DNA from: an uncultured Bacilli bacterium
Lineage (GTDB): Bacteria; Bacillota_I; Bacilli_A; RF39; UBA660
Length of the DNA stretch: 29,790 bases
NCBI GenBank assembly: GCA_910584305.1
Contig: CAJTZW010000005.1
Coordinates: forward strand, 1 to 29,790
Direction: 5' to 3'
The position numbers and the translations under genes are program-made. The notes under the pieces are model-generated. The model did no database searches. It saw only the letters and a program-made list of their open reading frames with translations, and was not told the origin of the DNA. This document shows positions 14,493 to 23,076 of the stretch, piece by piece; positions within the stretch are counted from its first letter, which is position 1, and each line of letters opens with the position of its first letter.

Positions 14493-16631
14493 TTATTCTT
14501 CATCATTAAAGAAGTCATCAAAGAATTGATCATCTGTAATCTCATTTGTAGAAATCATTTTTGATGTATCTTCTACTTTCGTTTCTATCCCTTTTTCCTC
14601 AATAATTTTTGAGGTGTTTTCTGTTTTTTCTTTGGTTGCTTTCTCTTTTTTATTTTTCTCTAAAGCCTCTTTTTCTTTTCTTTCTTCCTCTTCTAATTCT
14701 GCTATTTTTTCATCAATTCTTTTTACCAGATCATCCAAACTGTTATTTGATTTATTATTAGAATTCATACTCATAAAAGGATTGGGTATTGGATTCTTTT
14801 GTTGGTTAGGAAGATTCATCCCTGGTATGGGTGGCATTCCTGGTAAAGATGGCATTCCTGGAAATGGAGGCATATTTGGCATTCCACCATTGTTAATTAA
14901 GTCATCAATCTTTTTCTTACGATGTTCATCTACATGTTTTTTTAAATCAAACATATGCACAACTTGTTTTTCACGTTCTGGATATTCTGCCTTCGCATAC
15001 TTTTTACCCCAGGCATTGTCCTGTTCCATTTTCCAATTTGGCGTCATAACTGTTTTAAAAGGCATCATACGAATTCTTAAAACAATCATTGAATTCACTT
15101 TCATTCTTTGTAAATCACTTACTGTAACAAGTGGTGTAGAGGCTGTTTTATCATCTTTCTTTGATTTTACTTCTCCACACATTTTACTAATTTCCTCAAG
15201 TGCTGATAACTCACTACTAATTAAGTAAATTAGATTCCCACAGTTTCCTTTAATTGTCTCTCCATTTTCTTTTCCATATACTTGATACAATTGGGCAAAG
15301 TTCTGAATAATAAACGTAAAACGAATTTTACGGCTACGTGCTGCTGTGACCATTGTTGTTACGTCTTTTAATGGAGGCATGTTTGCAAACTCATCTAGAA
15401 TAAAATTAGTCCTAAATGGAAGTTTTCCACCACTTTCTTGTGCAACTCGAATTAAGGTTTCATAGCACTGCTTTAGGAAAATTGTAACTAATGAGTGATA
15501 TGTCTTTTTCTCATCTTGAATAACCAAAAATACAGCAGTTTTCTTTCTACCAATGTCTTCCATGTCAAAATCACTATGTGATAACATTTCGGATAAGTTC
15601 TCACGAGATGAGAATAGTTTAATCTTTTGCTTAAATACAGATAATATACTACCCTTGGTTTCACTTGGTGCCATTAATGTGCTCGAAACATTAACATAGG
15701 CAGCTGAAGCTTGGTCTTTATCACTAAAGTACTCTTTCATATAGGTAGTTCCACCGATTTTCTCTTCTCCAATGGTTGTCATCAAATTAATACTATTTAA
15801 GTTGATTTCTTCTTCCTTAGCATCATCAAATAATGCAAGGGAAAGTCCTGCAAAATAGTCCGCTGAAGTATTCTCCCAGAATGGGTCTGTGCCTTTCGAT
15901 GATTCATCATACAAAATATTTTTAGCAAGGTCGTCTAATAACTCGTTTGCTTTGTCCGAATCGTTATTTTTATATAAATTATAAGGAAGAGAAAGTGGAT
16001 TCCAGCAATTTCCTCTTTGTGGATCACGGAAATTTAATAGGACAATATTATATCCACGCTCCCTAAGCTCTGTGGCATTATTTTCATAGATTTCACCTTT
16101 TGGATCAGTGATAATCATTGATTCACCTTTTTTTGCTAGAATTTTTACCATTGGCTGTACAAGGGTTTGCGTTTTTCCAGCTCCTGTACTACCTATGACA
16201 AGGTTGTGGTATTCACCATCGTCTACCCAAATTTCTTTTCCTGTGTTAATTAATGGGACTCCTCCATATTGACTGTTTTCTTCCCCAGGTAAGACCTTTT
16301 TTAATTCAGATTGCATTTCTTTATCTTTAGCCCATCTTGAATATCCTTTTTCTTTTTTTGGAGCAACTTGGATTCCAATCCCTTCTTCTCTGTCGAAAAA
16401 ATAAGAGGATACACTTGCAAAAATTGCAATTAAAGCAATTAAATAAAATACCATTGTAGGGGCAAAATATTCCCTTGTAAAGATAGGGAAAGGATTTAAC
16501 CCTGCTAATGTTCCTTCCCTAATAAAGGTAATCGCGTTCATAACCCCAATTCCTACAAAGTAGAATAGAAAAATACAAAAGATAATAAAAATTAATACAT
16601 CTCTTGGCTCTGCTCTAAATTTTAGTTTCAT
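14493..16631 (-). CDS. virD4: VirD4/TraG-type type IV coupling protein ATPase
   Basis: A 712-residue coupling protein. It has two N-terminal membrane helices (about 12-33 and 57-78), Walker A GSTGAGKT at 147-154 within the family's HNLVIGSTGAGKT context, a TDPKGEIY strand (about 175-182), and Walker B FILDEFANMPP at 410-420. The C-terminus is unusual: a Pro/Gly/Met-rich repeat of PGMP units (about 580-610) is followed by a highly charged Glu/Lys coiled-coil and an acidic end (DDQFFDDFFNDEE). The family recruits substrate, DNA or protein, to the channel at the inner face of the membrane. Last gene of the seven-gene T4SS operon, 12 bases after the lipoprotein-like gene. Confidence 0.93.
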   Translation of the reverse strand: MKLKFRAEPRDVLIFIIFCIFLFYFVGIGVMNAITFIREGTLAGLNPFPIFTREYFAPTMVFYLIALIAIFASVSSYFFDREEGIGIQVAPKKEKGYSRWAKDKEMQSELKKVLPGEENSQYGGVPLINTGKEIWVDDGEYHNLVIGSTGAGKTQTLVQPMVKILAKKGESMIITDPKGEIYENNATELRERGYNIVLLNFRDPQRGNCWNPLSLPYNLYKNNDSDKANELLDDLAKNILYDESSKGTDPFWENTSADYFAGLSLALFDDAKEEEINLNSINLMTTIGEEKIGGTTYMKEYFSDKDQASAAYVNVSSTLMAPSETKGSILSVFKQKIKLFSSRENLSEMLSHSDFDMEDIGRKKTAVFLVIQDEKKTYHSLVTIFLKQCYETLIRVAQESGGKLPFRTNFILDEFANMPPLKDVTTMVTAARSRKIRFTFIIQNFAQLYQVYGKENGETIKGNCGNLIYLISSELSALEEISKMCGEVKSKKDDKTASTPLVTVSDLQRMKVNSMIVLRIRMMPFKTVMTPNWKMEQDNAWGKKYAKAEYPEREKQVVHMFDLKKHVDEHRKKKIDDLINNGGMPNMPPFPGMPSLPGMPPIPGMNLPNQQKNPIPNPFMSMNSNNKSNNSLDDLVKRIDEKIAELEEEERKEKEALEKNKKEKATKEKTENTSKIIEEKGIETKVEDTSKMISTNEITDDQFFDDFFNDEE

Positions 16632-16643
16632 TTTTTCACCCTC

Positions 16644-17384
16644 TTAAATTTCATTTTTACGTCTATTTTTTCCTCTTGCAATTGAAAATATAAATAAAAG
16701 TCCAATTATTATCACTACTATAAATCCAATTAAAATTGCCATGGCATTCTGCGCTTTTTTAGATGATCTCCTTTTTTGCAGTTCGATTACAACTGATTTG
16801 TCATTATAATTATCCTTATTGATATCCCAACGATACTCATTTTTCTCTACATAATCTGCATTATGACTACTTACACTATATAATTCTTCATCAATCTTTA
16901 CTCGAATGCTTATCTCATCAAGGTTTGTATACTGTTCAAAACAGAAGTTATTTCTACTTGTTGATAGAGTTAATGTATCACCGTTTTGTAATACTGATAC
17001 ATTCTTGTAGCACTGGTTTATTGTTTTTGCTTTAGCATACCTTTCTATGGAGTGATTGTATGTTCCAATTAAACCGTATTCTGTTTCTGATGCAATCATC
17101 TTCTTGTCATAGTACTCTACCCCATCAACCATTTGCATTTCATCATAGGGATTTACATTGGCATCTATATAAACAGCTTTAGGAATAGTATATAATGTAT
17201 CAATAAAAGAGCGATATGTCAACTCTTCAGTTGATGAAATACCACTATTATTATCATTTATATTCTCTGTAAATTGTACTAGTTCTTTTATGGTATCCTG
17301 ATCAATTTCTATGTTATACTCTACTGAACAACCTGTTGTTATCAGGAATAATAAACTCAAAAGAATGTATTTTTTTTGTTTCAT
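16644..17384 (-). CDS. Lipoprotein-like membrane protein with C-terminal TM
   Basis: A 246-residue exported protein of unknown family. ATG 17384 has AAAGGA seven bases upstream and directly starts a signal peptide (MKQKKYILLSLLFLITTGCS). Cys 19 may be lipidated, although TTGC is an imperfect lipobox. A beta-rich extracytoplasmic domain (about 20-210) follows, then a C-terminal helix (about 218-238) and a basic tail that stays inside. It would thus be anchored at both ends. An upstream start at 17420 is unlikely, since it overlaps the preceding gene and lacks a ribosome site. Its place between the peptidoglycan hydrolase and virD4 suggests a structural part of the secretion apparatus, in the position of small VirB7- or VirB8-like components; no homology to those is visible. 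Confidence 0.7.
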   Translation of the reverse strand: MKQKKYILLSLLFLITTGCSVEYNIEIDQDTIKELVQFTENINDNNSGISSTEELTYRSFIDTLYTIPKAVYIDANVNPYDEMQMVDGVEYYDKKMIASETEYGLIGTYNHSIERYAKAKTINQCYKNVSVLQNGDTLTLSTSRNNFCFEQYTNLDEISIRVKIDEELYSVSSHNADYVEKNEYRWDINKDNYNDKSVVIELQKRRSSKKAQNAMAILIGFIVVIIIGLLFIFSIARGKNRRKNEI

Positions 17385-17397
17385 ATACGATTCCTTT

Positions 17398-20300
17398 CTA
17401 GCTAAGCAAATCAATCCCACATATGAATTTATATGAACCCCATCTTGTCTGAATTTGATCTATTGGAACATTCACAAAACTTTGGCATCCTGTACCTGTA
17501 CTCCCATTTAAACTACCTTCACACGTATATTGGCGTATCATATTTTTATATAGGCCTTCAGATAAATTCCAGATATATGTGTCTCTTAATACATGACCAT
17601 CATATACGGTATTATATCCCGTTCCTGAATTAATAGAACCCTCGGATATATCTAAAGACTCTATATTTCCTTTTTCATCATAATGCACATCTTCTATAAT
17701 GGCAACGTGTCCGTAGGTTCCTCCAGACCAAGAGATTACCATACCTGGTTTTAACTGATTCACGTTATACACCTTATCAAATTGTGCATAATCTGAAGCA
17801 TAACAGAAATCTCCACCATTTCCACCTCGTGTAACATGAGTTGCACTTCCGATGTTGGCCAAAATCTCATTGGTCCTTCTGACTGCATACCAGGCACATT
17901 CCCCTTCATTGCTAACTTCACTATTGTAAAAATAAGCATTGTCGCGTAGAGCGCGACTAGTCCTCTTTATAAATCCTGTATCGGTTGTTTCTAGCCCAAG
18001 AGATAATGATACCAATGTTTTTAATGTAGCATTATCATAAAAAGTATATAATATTTGATCATAAGTATAACCTTGTGTAGACAAATACCTAGATCCCCAC
18101 TGACTCATTCCACGTCCATGTCCTCCATCGCCATCAGTCCCACAAACATTGGTAAGATAGGAAGTTGGAATTTTTTGTTCCTGTGCCCATGTTTTTGGAA
18201 TAGCAACATTTTTTTGAACAATATAGTAATTATCATCATCGCTATGATCTAGACAGAAGGCATCATATTCAGTAGAAATATAATTTCCTTCAGCATCCAC
18301 TAATACTTGTCCTGCAACTTCGTTTGTAGCCGCAATGGCTGCATTACTTGCAACGGCAGCCATCGTTTGATTTCTAGTGGAATTTTCAATTGTGTTCTCA
18401 CAATTATTTGTTCTTCGAAGTACATAGGTTCTCGCAGCGACCGCTTGTGCTTTATTGTTTTCCAAATTGCCATTTGGGGCCCAGTCATTCTCATTAGAGA
18501 TTACCTTAGCAATATATTCTTCTATATCATAAGTACCTGCTAAATCCCCTGTCACTGTGATGCCTGGACAATAGCTTGTTATGACTGAATTCTCCTTTTT
18601 CTTTTCTAATTCATACTTCTCTATACTAGTCTTGGAATCCTTTACAATTTCATTATATATTTTTGCCCTGGTCAATTGTGTATTTTCTGTTTGTCCATTC
18701 CATAAATCATTTTTACGATATGTCATAAAATACCCATCTTCTCTTGTAAAAGCTTCCTCATATTTATCTGTATTGTCAATAGAGAATTTTCCTGATGAAC
18801 CAATAATATCTGCTATATATTCAATTTCATCAATTGCCTCAAATACCTCATCTTTTTCTCTATCATATTGAATAAACTTCATAATAAATACTTCAGCTTC
18901 ATATTTGGTTAAGTTTGGATTGCTATTAAGAACTTCTTTCAATTTCTGATAAAATTTAGCCGCCTGTGAACTAGAACATTCATCGTCGTTTTTACAAAGA
19001 CCACTTTTCTTTAAGAATTTATATAAATCCTCCTCTGTCCCATCACTATACAAATAATCATTTTTTTCTTTTGATTCTCTACTCTCACCATCTTCATCCA
19101 TAACAAATAATAATGGAACCAAAATTAAAAATATAGATACTCCTATGAATATTAAATATTTTCTTCTTTTTAGGAAAAAACTGGCAAGTCTAGATAAATC
19201 ACTCTCTTCATCCGACGTTACATCATCTGCTACTATAGGCCTATTTTCTTTAATAGGCCTTTGATGGTGGCTATTCACATATTTTTCTGAATTCACATCA
19301 TCATCTATTCCATCTGGCAAAATATCATTTTGATTTCTATTATTATTGAATTCAAAACGATTGCTCCTTTGAATTCTTGATTGTAATAATTGCGCATCTT
19401 TTGAATTTTGAAAAGGGCTTTGTAAGGGCATAGGTTTATGACGATATTCTGCACCAGTATCGAACTTTTCTTTTGATTCTATTATATCCGATGTTCCTGA
19501 TTCATCATTTCCCCTTACATGCTTTATCCTTGCATTGCTTAATTCTATATCAATATTAGGATTTGCATCATCTGGCTTTTCTGTAGGAATACCTACTTTC
19601 GCACTTACTGAATCGCTCTGCTTACTACTCGCATCTATATCCAAATTTGGAGTAATTTTTTGATTTTCATTTGCTAGACTAGGATTTCCATTCATTCCAC
19701 TCTGCTTTACTTGGTTTCTTCCAGTATCCCCTACTCCAACATTCTGGTTTGGATTATTACTTAGTTTCCCACTATTACTAAGATTTTGAATATTTGAGAA
19801 TTGTTCAGGTGATAAATTATTATGCATACCTATACTGTTTGATGCATTCGTTGATATATTGTTTTGACTACCGCTGGATGTATTACCGAATGGCCTCATG
19901 GCATTCATTCTGCTTGTAAATGTAGTTCCAGCATGATTACTCTCTACATGATTTTCATTATCTTTTTCCTGTTTTTCCCCATTTTTATCATCTTTTTCTT
20001 CATCTTTTGATTCTTCTTCAGATAAAGAATTATTTTTCTTTACTCTTAATACTATGTGGTATCCTTCAGATGTTTTTATTGGATTTCTAGCATATCTTCC
20101 ATCCTTTAGCTGAATAACTGTTGTATATATTCCATCATCGACATAGCCTCTGATAAAATTTTGAATCAATCCGTCTCGTAACTTACTTATCTTGTCGTCT
20201 GAATATTGCTTTACTAACTTTGACCAATTTTCTCCACTTTCAAGCTTAACTATTAACTTTTTTGCTAAATCTAGTGCATCTTTATCAGCATTATTTTTTT

Positions 20301-20400
20301 CTTCTATTGACATAGTCTGTGCAATTTTAGGTTTAATTAAAATATGCTTAACTCTATATTCTCCGCAGAAACTATCTGAAAATGTACTTGAGTTATCCAT
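17398..20400 (-). CDS. Parvulin - TM - SpoIID-like - CHAP fusion, T4SS peptidoglycan hydrolase
   Basis: A 1000-residue multidomain protein. A PpiC/parvulin fold lies at about 14-122 (EYRVKHILIKP, KQYSDDK, TSEGYHIVLRV). A 290-residue Asn/Ser/Asp-rich disordered linker and one membrane helix (414-434) follow. Next come a SpoIID/LytB-type domain (about 610-800; Glu 637, KAQAVAARTYVL at 650-661, GGHGRGMSQWGS at 759-770) and a CHAP amidase/endopeptidase domain (about 830-945; Cys 835, His 898). There is no signal peptide, so the parvulin would be cytoplasmic and the two wall-cutting domains outside. In Gram-positive T4SS such hydrolases (VirB1-like) open the wall; a SpoIID plus CHAP pair gives two different bond specificities. 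Position after virB4 fits. The start is ATG 20400, with GGTGG upstream. Confidence 0.85.
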   Translation of the reverse strand: MDNSSTFSDSFCGEYRVKHILIKPKIAQTMSIEEKNNADKDALDLAKKLIVKLESGENWSKLVKQYSDDKISKLRDGLIQNFIRGYVDDGIYTTVIQLKDGRYARNPIKTSEGYHIVLRVKKNNSLSEEESKDEEKDDKNGEKQEKDNENHVESNHAGTTFTSRMNAMRPFGNTSSGSQNNISTNASNSIGMHNNLSPEQFSNIQNLSNSGKLSNNPNQNVGVGDTGRNQVKQSGMNGNPSLANENQKITPNLDIDASSKQSDSVSAKVGIPTEKPDDANPNIDIELSNARIKHVRGNDESGTSDIIESKEKFDTGAEYRHKPMPLQSPFQNSKDAQLLQSRIQRSNRFEFNNNRNQNDILPDGIDDDVNSEKYVNSHHQRPIKENRPIVADDVTSDEESDLSRLASFFLKRRKYLIFIGVSIFLILVPLLFVMDEDGESRESKEKNDYLYSDGTEEDLYKFLKKSGLCKNDDECSSSQAAKFYQKLKEVLNSNPNLTKYEAEVFIMKFIQYDREKDEVFEAIDEIEYIADIIGSSGKFSIDNTDKYEEAFTREDGYFMTYRKNDLWNGQTENTQLTRAKIYNEIVKDSKTSIEKYELEKKKENSVITSYCPGITVTGDLAGTYDIEEYIAKVISNENDWAPNGNLENNKAQAVAARTYVLRRTNNCENTIENSTRNQTMAAVASNAAIAATNEVAGQVLVDAEGNYISTEYDAFCLDHSDDDNYYIVQKNVAIPKTWAQEQKIPTSYLTNVCGTDGDGGHGRGMSQWGSRYLSTQGYTYDQILYTFYDNATLKTLVSLSLGLETTDTGFIKRTSRALRDNAYFYNSEVSNEGECAWYAVRRTNEILANIGSATHVTRGGNGGDFCYASDYAQFDKVYNVNQLKPGMVISWSGGTYGHVAIIEDVHYDEKGNIESLDISEGSINSGTGYNTVYDGHVLRDTYIWNLSEGLYKNMIRQYTCEGSLNGSTGTGCQSFVNVPIDQIQTRWGSYKFICGIDLLS

Positions 20401-20426
20401 GATACCACCACCAAACTATTTATAGT

Positions 20427-22211
20427 TTAAAATCCGCCACCACTTCCAAAGGAATCTAATTCTTGCTCGGTTGCAATAATATTAATTCGCATTCTTCTGC
20501 TTCCACATACAAATAGTGCTTCTCCTTGGCTATATTTCTTAATACTATCTTTTTCATTATCATTTAAGTCAATCAATTTTGATAGGTCTTCTGTTGCCTG
20601 TTTTTTTAGCCCCATGATTAAGTAATATGAAGCGTTATCGAAGATAGCCTTCCCCTGTGTAATTACACTAGGATCACAGAAGTCACTAGGTTGTTGTGTA
20701 ATAATAATCGTTCCTGTATTGTATTTTCTAGAACGTCTCTGGATTTGTGCTAGGAAATCTGCCCCTAGTGTATTATTACCAGATAATAATACATGTGCTT
20801 CATCCACTTCTAGGATTGTATTTACATTTTTATTTAACGTAAGTCCCCATGCATACTTTAAGATATTAAAGAATAAAGCATTACGTATATTGGTATCCGC
20901 ATTCATCAATTCTCTAATATTGAATACAATAAATCCACTTTTTGGACGAATTGTTGTATGTCCATCAAAGTAGTATTTTAATTCTTTAACAATTGGTCTA
21001 ATCTTAAGTTCTAAACGTTCCATTACATCTTTCTCATGTGTCTTTTCAACCATAGAGGATAAACGACCACGTATTGTTGCATATACATCTTTAAATGTTG
21101 GATAATCTTCTGAACTAAATTTTGTAAAATCAGTATTAAAGTCCATTCCAAATCTCCTATATGTTTCTTGAACCATTTCACTAAACATATTTAGGACGTC
21201 CTCATCGATGTCTGGAGCATAATACTTCATAAATGCCTTAATGGATTGAATTGTTCTAGTCAAAACAGTATAACCTAACCCTCCCTGCATTTCTTCTTCA
21301 TCGGCATCAATAACCACTTCTAGTGGATTAATCATCCCATATTCTCCACCTTTACCAAGATCAATAAAGTCTCCATTATATAATCTTGTCATGGACTCTA
21401 ATTCCCCTTCAGGGTCAATAATTACCAATTGACAATTATTACGAATATGTGTTCTTAATAGTAGCTTAGCGGCTGTCGATTTACCACTTCCAGAAGTTCC
21501 TAAAATTATCATGTTGGCATTGTTTCGATTATGTTCTTTTCGAATCTGGTATAAAAATTGATTAAATAGGATAACTCCTCCTGAAAAATCAACACCAAGT
21601 AGTGTAGAAAGTCCTGGATCTTTAATACTATCAAATATAAATGGGTACATGGCTGCAATCGTTGGTGAAGGTATTGGTGTCCCAATTCTACTTTCAATAT
21701 CTTGTTTAGGAAAGATTGGCAAAATAGATTTCAACACCTTTTCTTGTTCAAAACGAAGTGGGAAGGCACGAAGTTCCATTGCCTCTAAGTAGTTCTTCAC
21801 TTGTAGTTTCTTACTTAACAATTCTTCCTCATTATCCGCTGTAATCATAACATGCATTTGGAAATCATAAATTTTTGATTGGCTTGCTGCAAGCATGCTA
21901 ATAAATTGCTCTAATGATTCATAATCCTGACGAATACGTTCTTGAATAGTTCTATCATTTTCTTCTTGATAACGCTGTTTTAAATCTACAATTTCCTTAT
22001 TTAACATCTTACTAATAACACTAAAAGGCAAAGGAAGATGTTTAATAACTACTTTGATTCCAGACATACTTGTTAAAGAGGACAAGTATCCAGGTTGGAT
22101 ATATCTAGGAAAAGATACCACTGTCAATATTGTTGCATATTTATCACTAATAATAAACGAATTTGCTTTAAATTCTAACCCTTTTGGGGCTATTTGCGCT
22201 TTTATATCCAT
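20427..22211 (-). CDS. virB4: VirB4-like T4SS ATPase, C-terminal/catalytic part
   Basis: A 594-residue protein with the VirB4/TraE catalytic core: Walker A GTSGSGKS at 238-245, the IIDPEGE motif at 264-270, Walker B TILEVDEAH at 465-473 and the ITQQPSDF arginine-finger region at 504-511. A VirB4 middle domain (about 10-200) precedes it. The family powers pilus biogenesis and substrate transfer at the inner membrane. It is shorter than typical VirB4 because the N-terminal beta-rich domain is encoded by the separate upstream gene, whose stop overlaps this ATG in TAATG. The Gly-rich end (FGSGGGF) lies 27 bases before the hydrolase gene. Confidence 0.93.
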   Translation of the reverse strand: MDIKAQIAPKGLEFKANSFIISDKYATILTVVSFPRYIQPGYLSSLTSMSGIKVVIKHLPLPFSVISKMLNKEIVDLKQRYQEENDRTIQERIRQDYESLEQFISMLAASQSKIYDFQMHVMITADNEEELLSKKLQVKNYLEAMELRAFPLRFEQEKVLKSILPIFPKQDIESRIGTPIPSPTIAAMYPFIFDSIKDPGLSTLLGVDFSGGVILFNQFLYQIRKEHNRNNANMIILGTSGSGKSTAAKLLLRTHIRNNCQLVIIDPEGELESMTRLYNGDFIDLGKGGEYGMINPLEVVIDADEEEMQGGLGYTVLTRTIQSIKAFMKYYAPDIDEDVLNMFSEMVQETYRRFGMDFNTDFTKFSSEDYPTFKDVYATIRGRLSSMVEKTHEKDVMERLELKIRPIVKELKYYFDGHTTIRPKSGFIVFNIRELMNADTNIRNALFFNILKYAWGLTLNKNVNTILEVDEAHVLLSGNNTLGADFLAQIQRRSRKYNTGTIIITQQPSDFCDPSVITQGKAIFDNASYYLIMGLKKQATEDLSKLIDLNDNEKDSIKKYSQGEALFVCGSRRMRINIIATEQELDSFGSGGGF

Positions 22212-22762
22212 TATCCAATCACCGTCCCAAAAGTGGTTGTTTGCCCACCGTTTAAGAAATTATCAAGGATAATTCTTAAATCATCATTTGTTACCTGATG
22301 AGAATTTAATCCAGCACTGGCAAATCCATTGATTAATGTACGTATGCGTTTTGCAATCGTATCATCATTCTTTTCTTTAAAAAGTAAGAAATACTCTGTA
22401 TCAACAATATTATTGTTCATAAACAAATTGGCTTTATTAATATCTTCCATAATTAATTTTCTACGAACCTGATCTGTTGTTGAATTGTATTGTAATTGTA
22501 ACTGTGATAAAAATACGTTAATATCTACAGGTCTATCTGCTGCTATAATCCAAAATTCATAGTCAATCATATTGTATACATTTTTCAAATTATCAATGAT
22601 TGCATCTTGTGTACTATAATCTAGTATAAATATGTTCCTAGGCATTATTTTAATCCCCGTTACTTTTTCATTATTTTCTAGAACAATTGTTCCGTTGGTA
22701 ATACTTTTCACTGGAACAAATTCATCATTTGTATATTTACTTTTTATTTTCTTCGATTTCAC
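22211..22762 (-). CDS. Separate N-terminal domain of VirB4
   Basis: A 183-residue protein matching the N-terminal domain of Gram-positive VirB4/TraE proteins. It opens with a VPVKSITNGTIVL strand and VTGIKIMPRNIFIL (about 17-48), then alternates helix and strand as in the TraC/VirB4 barrel region. It contains no P-loop. Its stop codon overlaps the ATG of the ATPase gene (TAATG), and 183 plus 594 residues adds up to a normal VirB4. The start is a GTG at 22762 within the 3' end of the prgI-like gene (26-base overlap), with only a weak ribosome site, so expression is likely coupled. Gene fission is the simplest reading; a sequencing frameshift is less likely because both junction signals are clean. 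Confidence 0.72.
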   Translation of the reverse strand: MKSKKIKSKYTNDEFVPVKSITNGTIVLENNEKVTGIKIMPRNIFILDYSTQDAIIDNLKNVYNMIDYEFWIIAADRPVDINVFLSQLQLQYNSTTDQVRRKLIMEDINKANLFMNNNIVDTEYFLLFKEKNDDTIAKRIRTLINGFASAGLNSHQVTNDDLRIILDNFLNGGQTTTFGTVIG

Positions 22763-23060
22763 TCATCACACACCAACCTTTCCATACGAATTTCTGTCTT
22801 GTGGTAAAGAAATTCCATGTTGAAATAATTACTGTTAATACATTATGGTAATAAGGGACTGGAAATACAAGAAATCCAGTAATTGCCGCTGGTAAAATGG
22901 ATATTATTGCCATTACCAGGTTAGCCATAGGAAGTGTCATTACCATAATCATAGTTACAACTATACCACATCCAAATAAAATTAAATCAAATGGGTAAAA
23001 CATACCAAATATCATCATTGATTTCTTTGAATTGGCTGGTATTAAGTAATTGTTATTCAT
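22737..23060 (-). CDS. PrgI/VirB3-like small T4SS membrane protein
   Basis: A 107-residue protein with two closely spaced hydrophobic segments (about 26-45 and 48-68). It carries the PrgI-family ending in which a FFTTRQKFVWKGWC motif (about 84-97) follows the second helix. PrgI-like proteins take the place of VirB3 in Gram-positive systems and bind VirB4 at the membrane, and here the gene indeed directly precedes virB4. The tail (SEIEENKK) overlaps the start of the next gene by 26 bases. ATG 23060 has an AAGGGATG site upstream. Confidence 0.85.
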   Translation of the reverse strand: MNNNYLIPANSKKSMMIFGMFYPFDLILFGCGIVVTMIMVMTLPMANLVMAIISILPAAITGFLVFPVPYYHNVLTVIISTWNFFTTRQKFVWKGWCVMSEIEENKK

Positions 23061-23076
23061 AATTTATCATCCCTTT

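Noticed and set aside
14614..15228. 204-codon open frame on the plus strand
   Set aside because: It is antisense to the low-complexity tail of virD4; Ser/Phe-rich composition reflects the Lys/Glu codons opposite, and there is no ribosome site.
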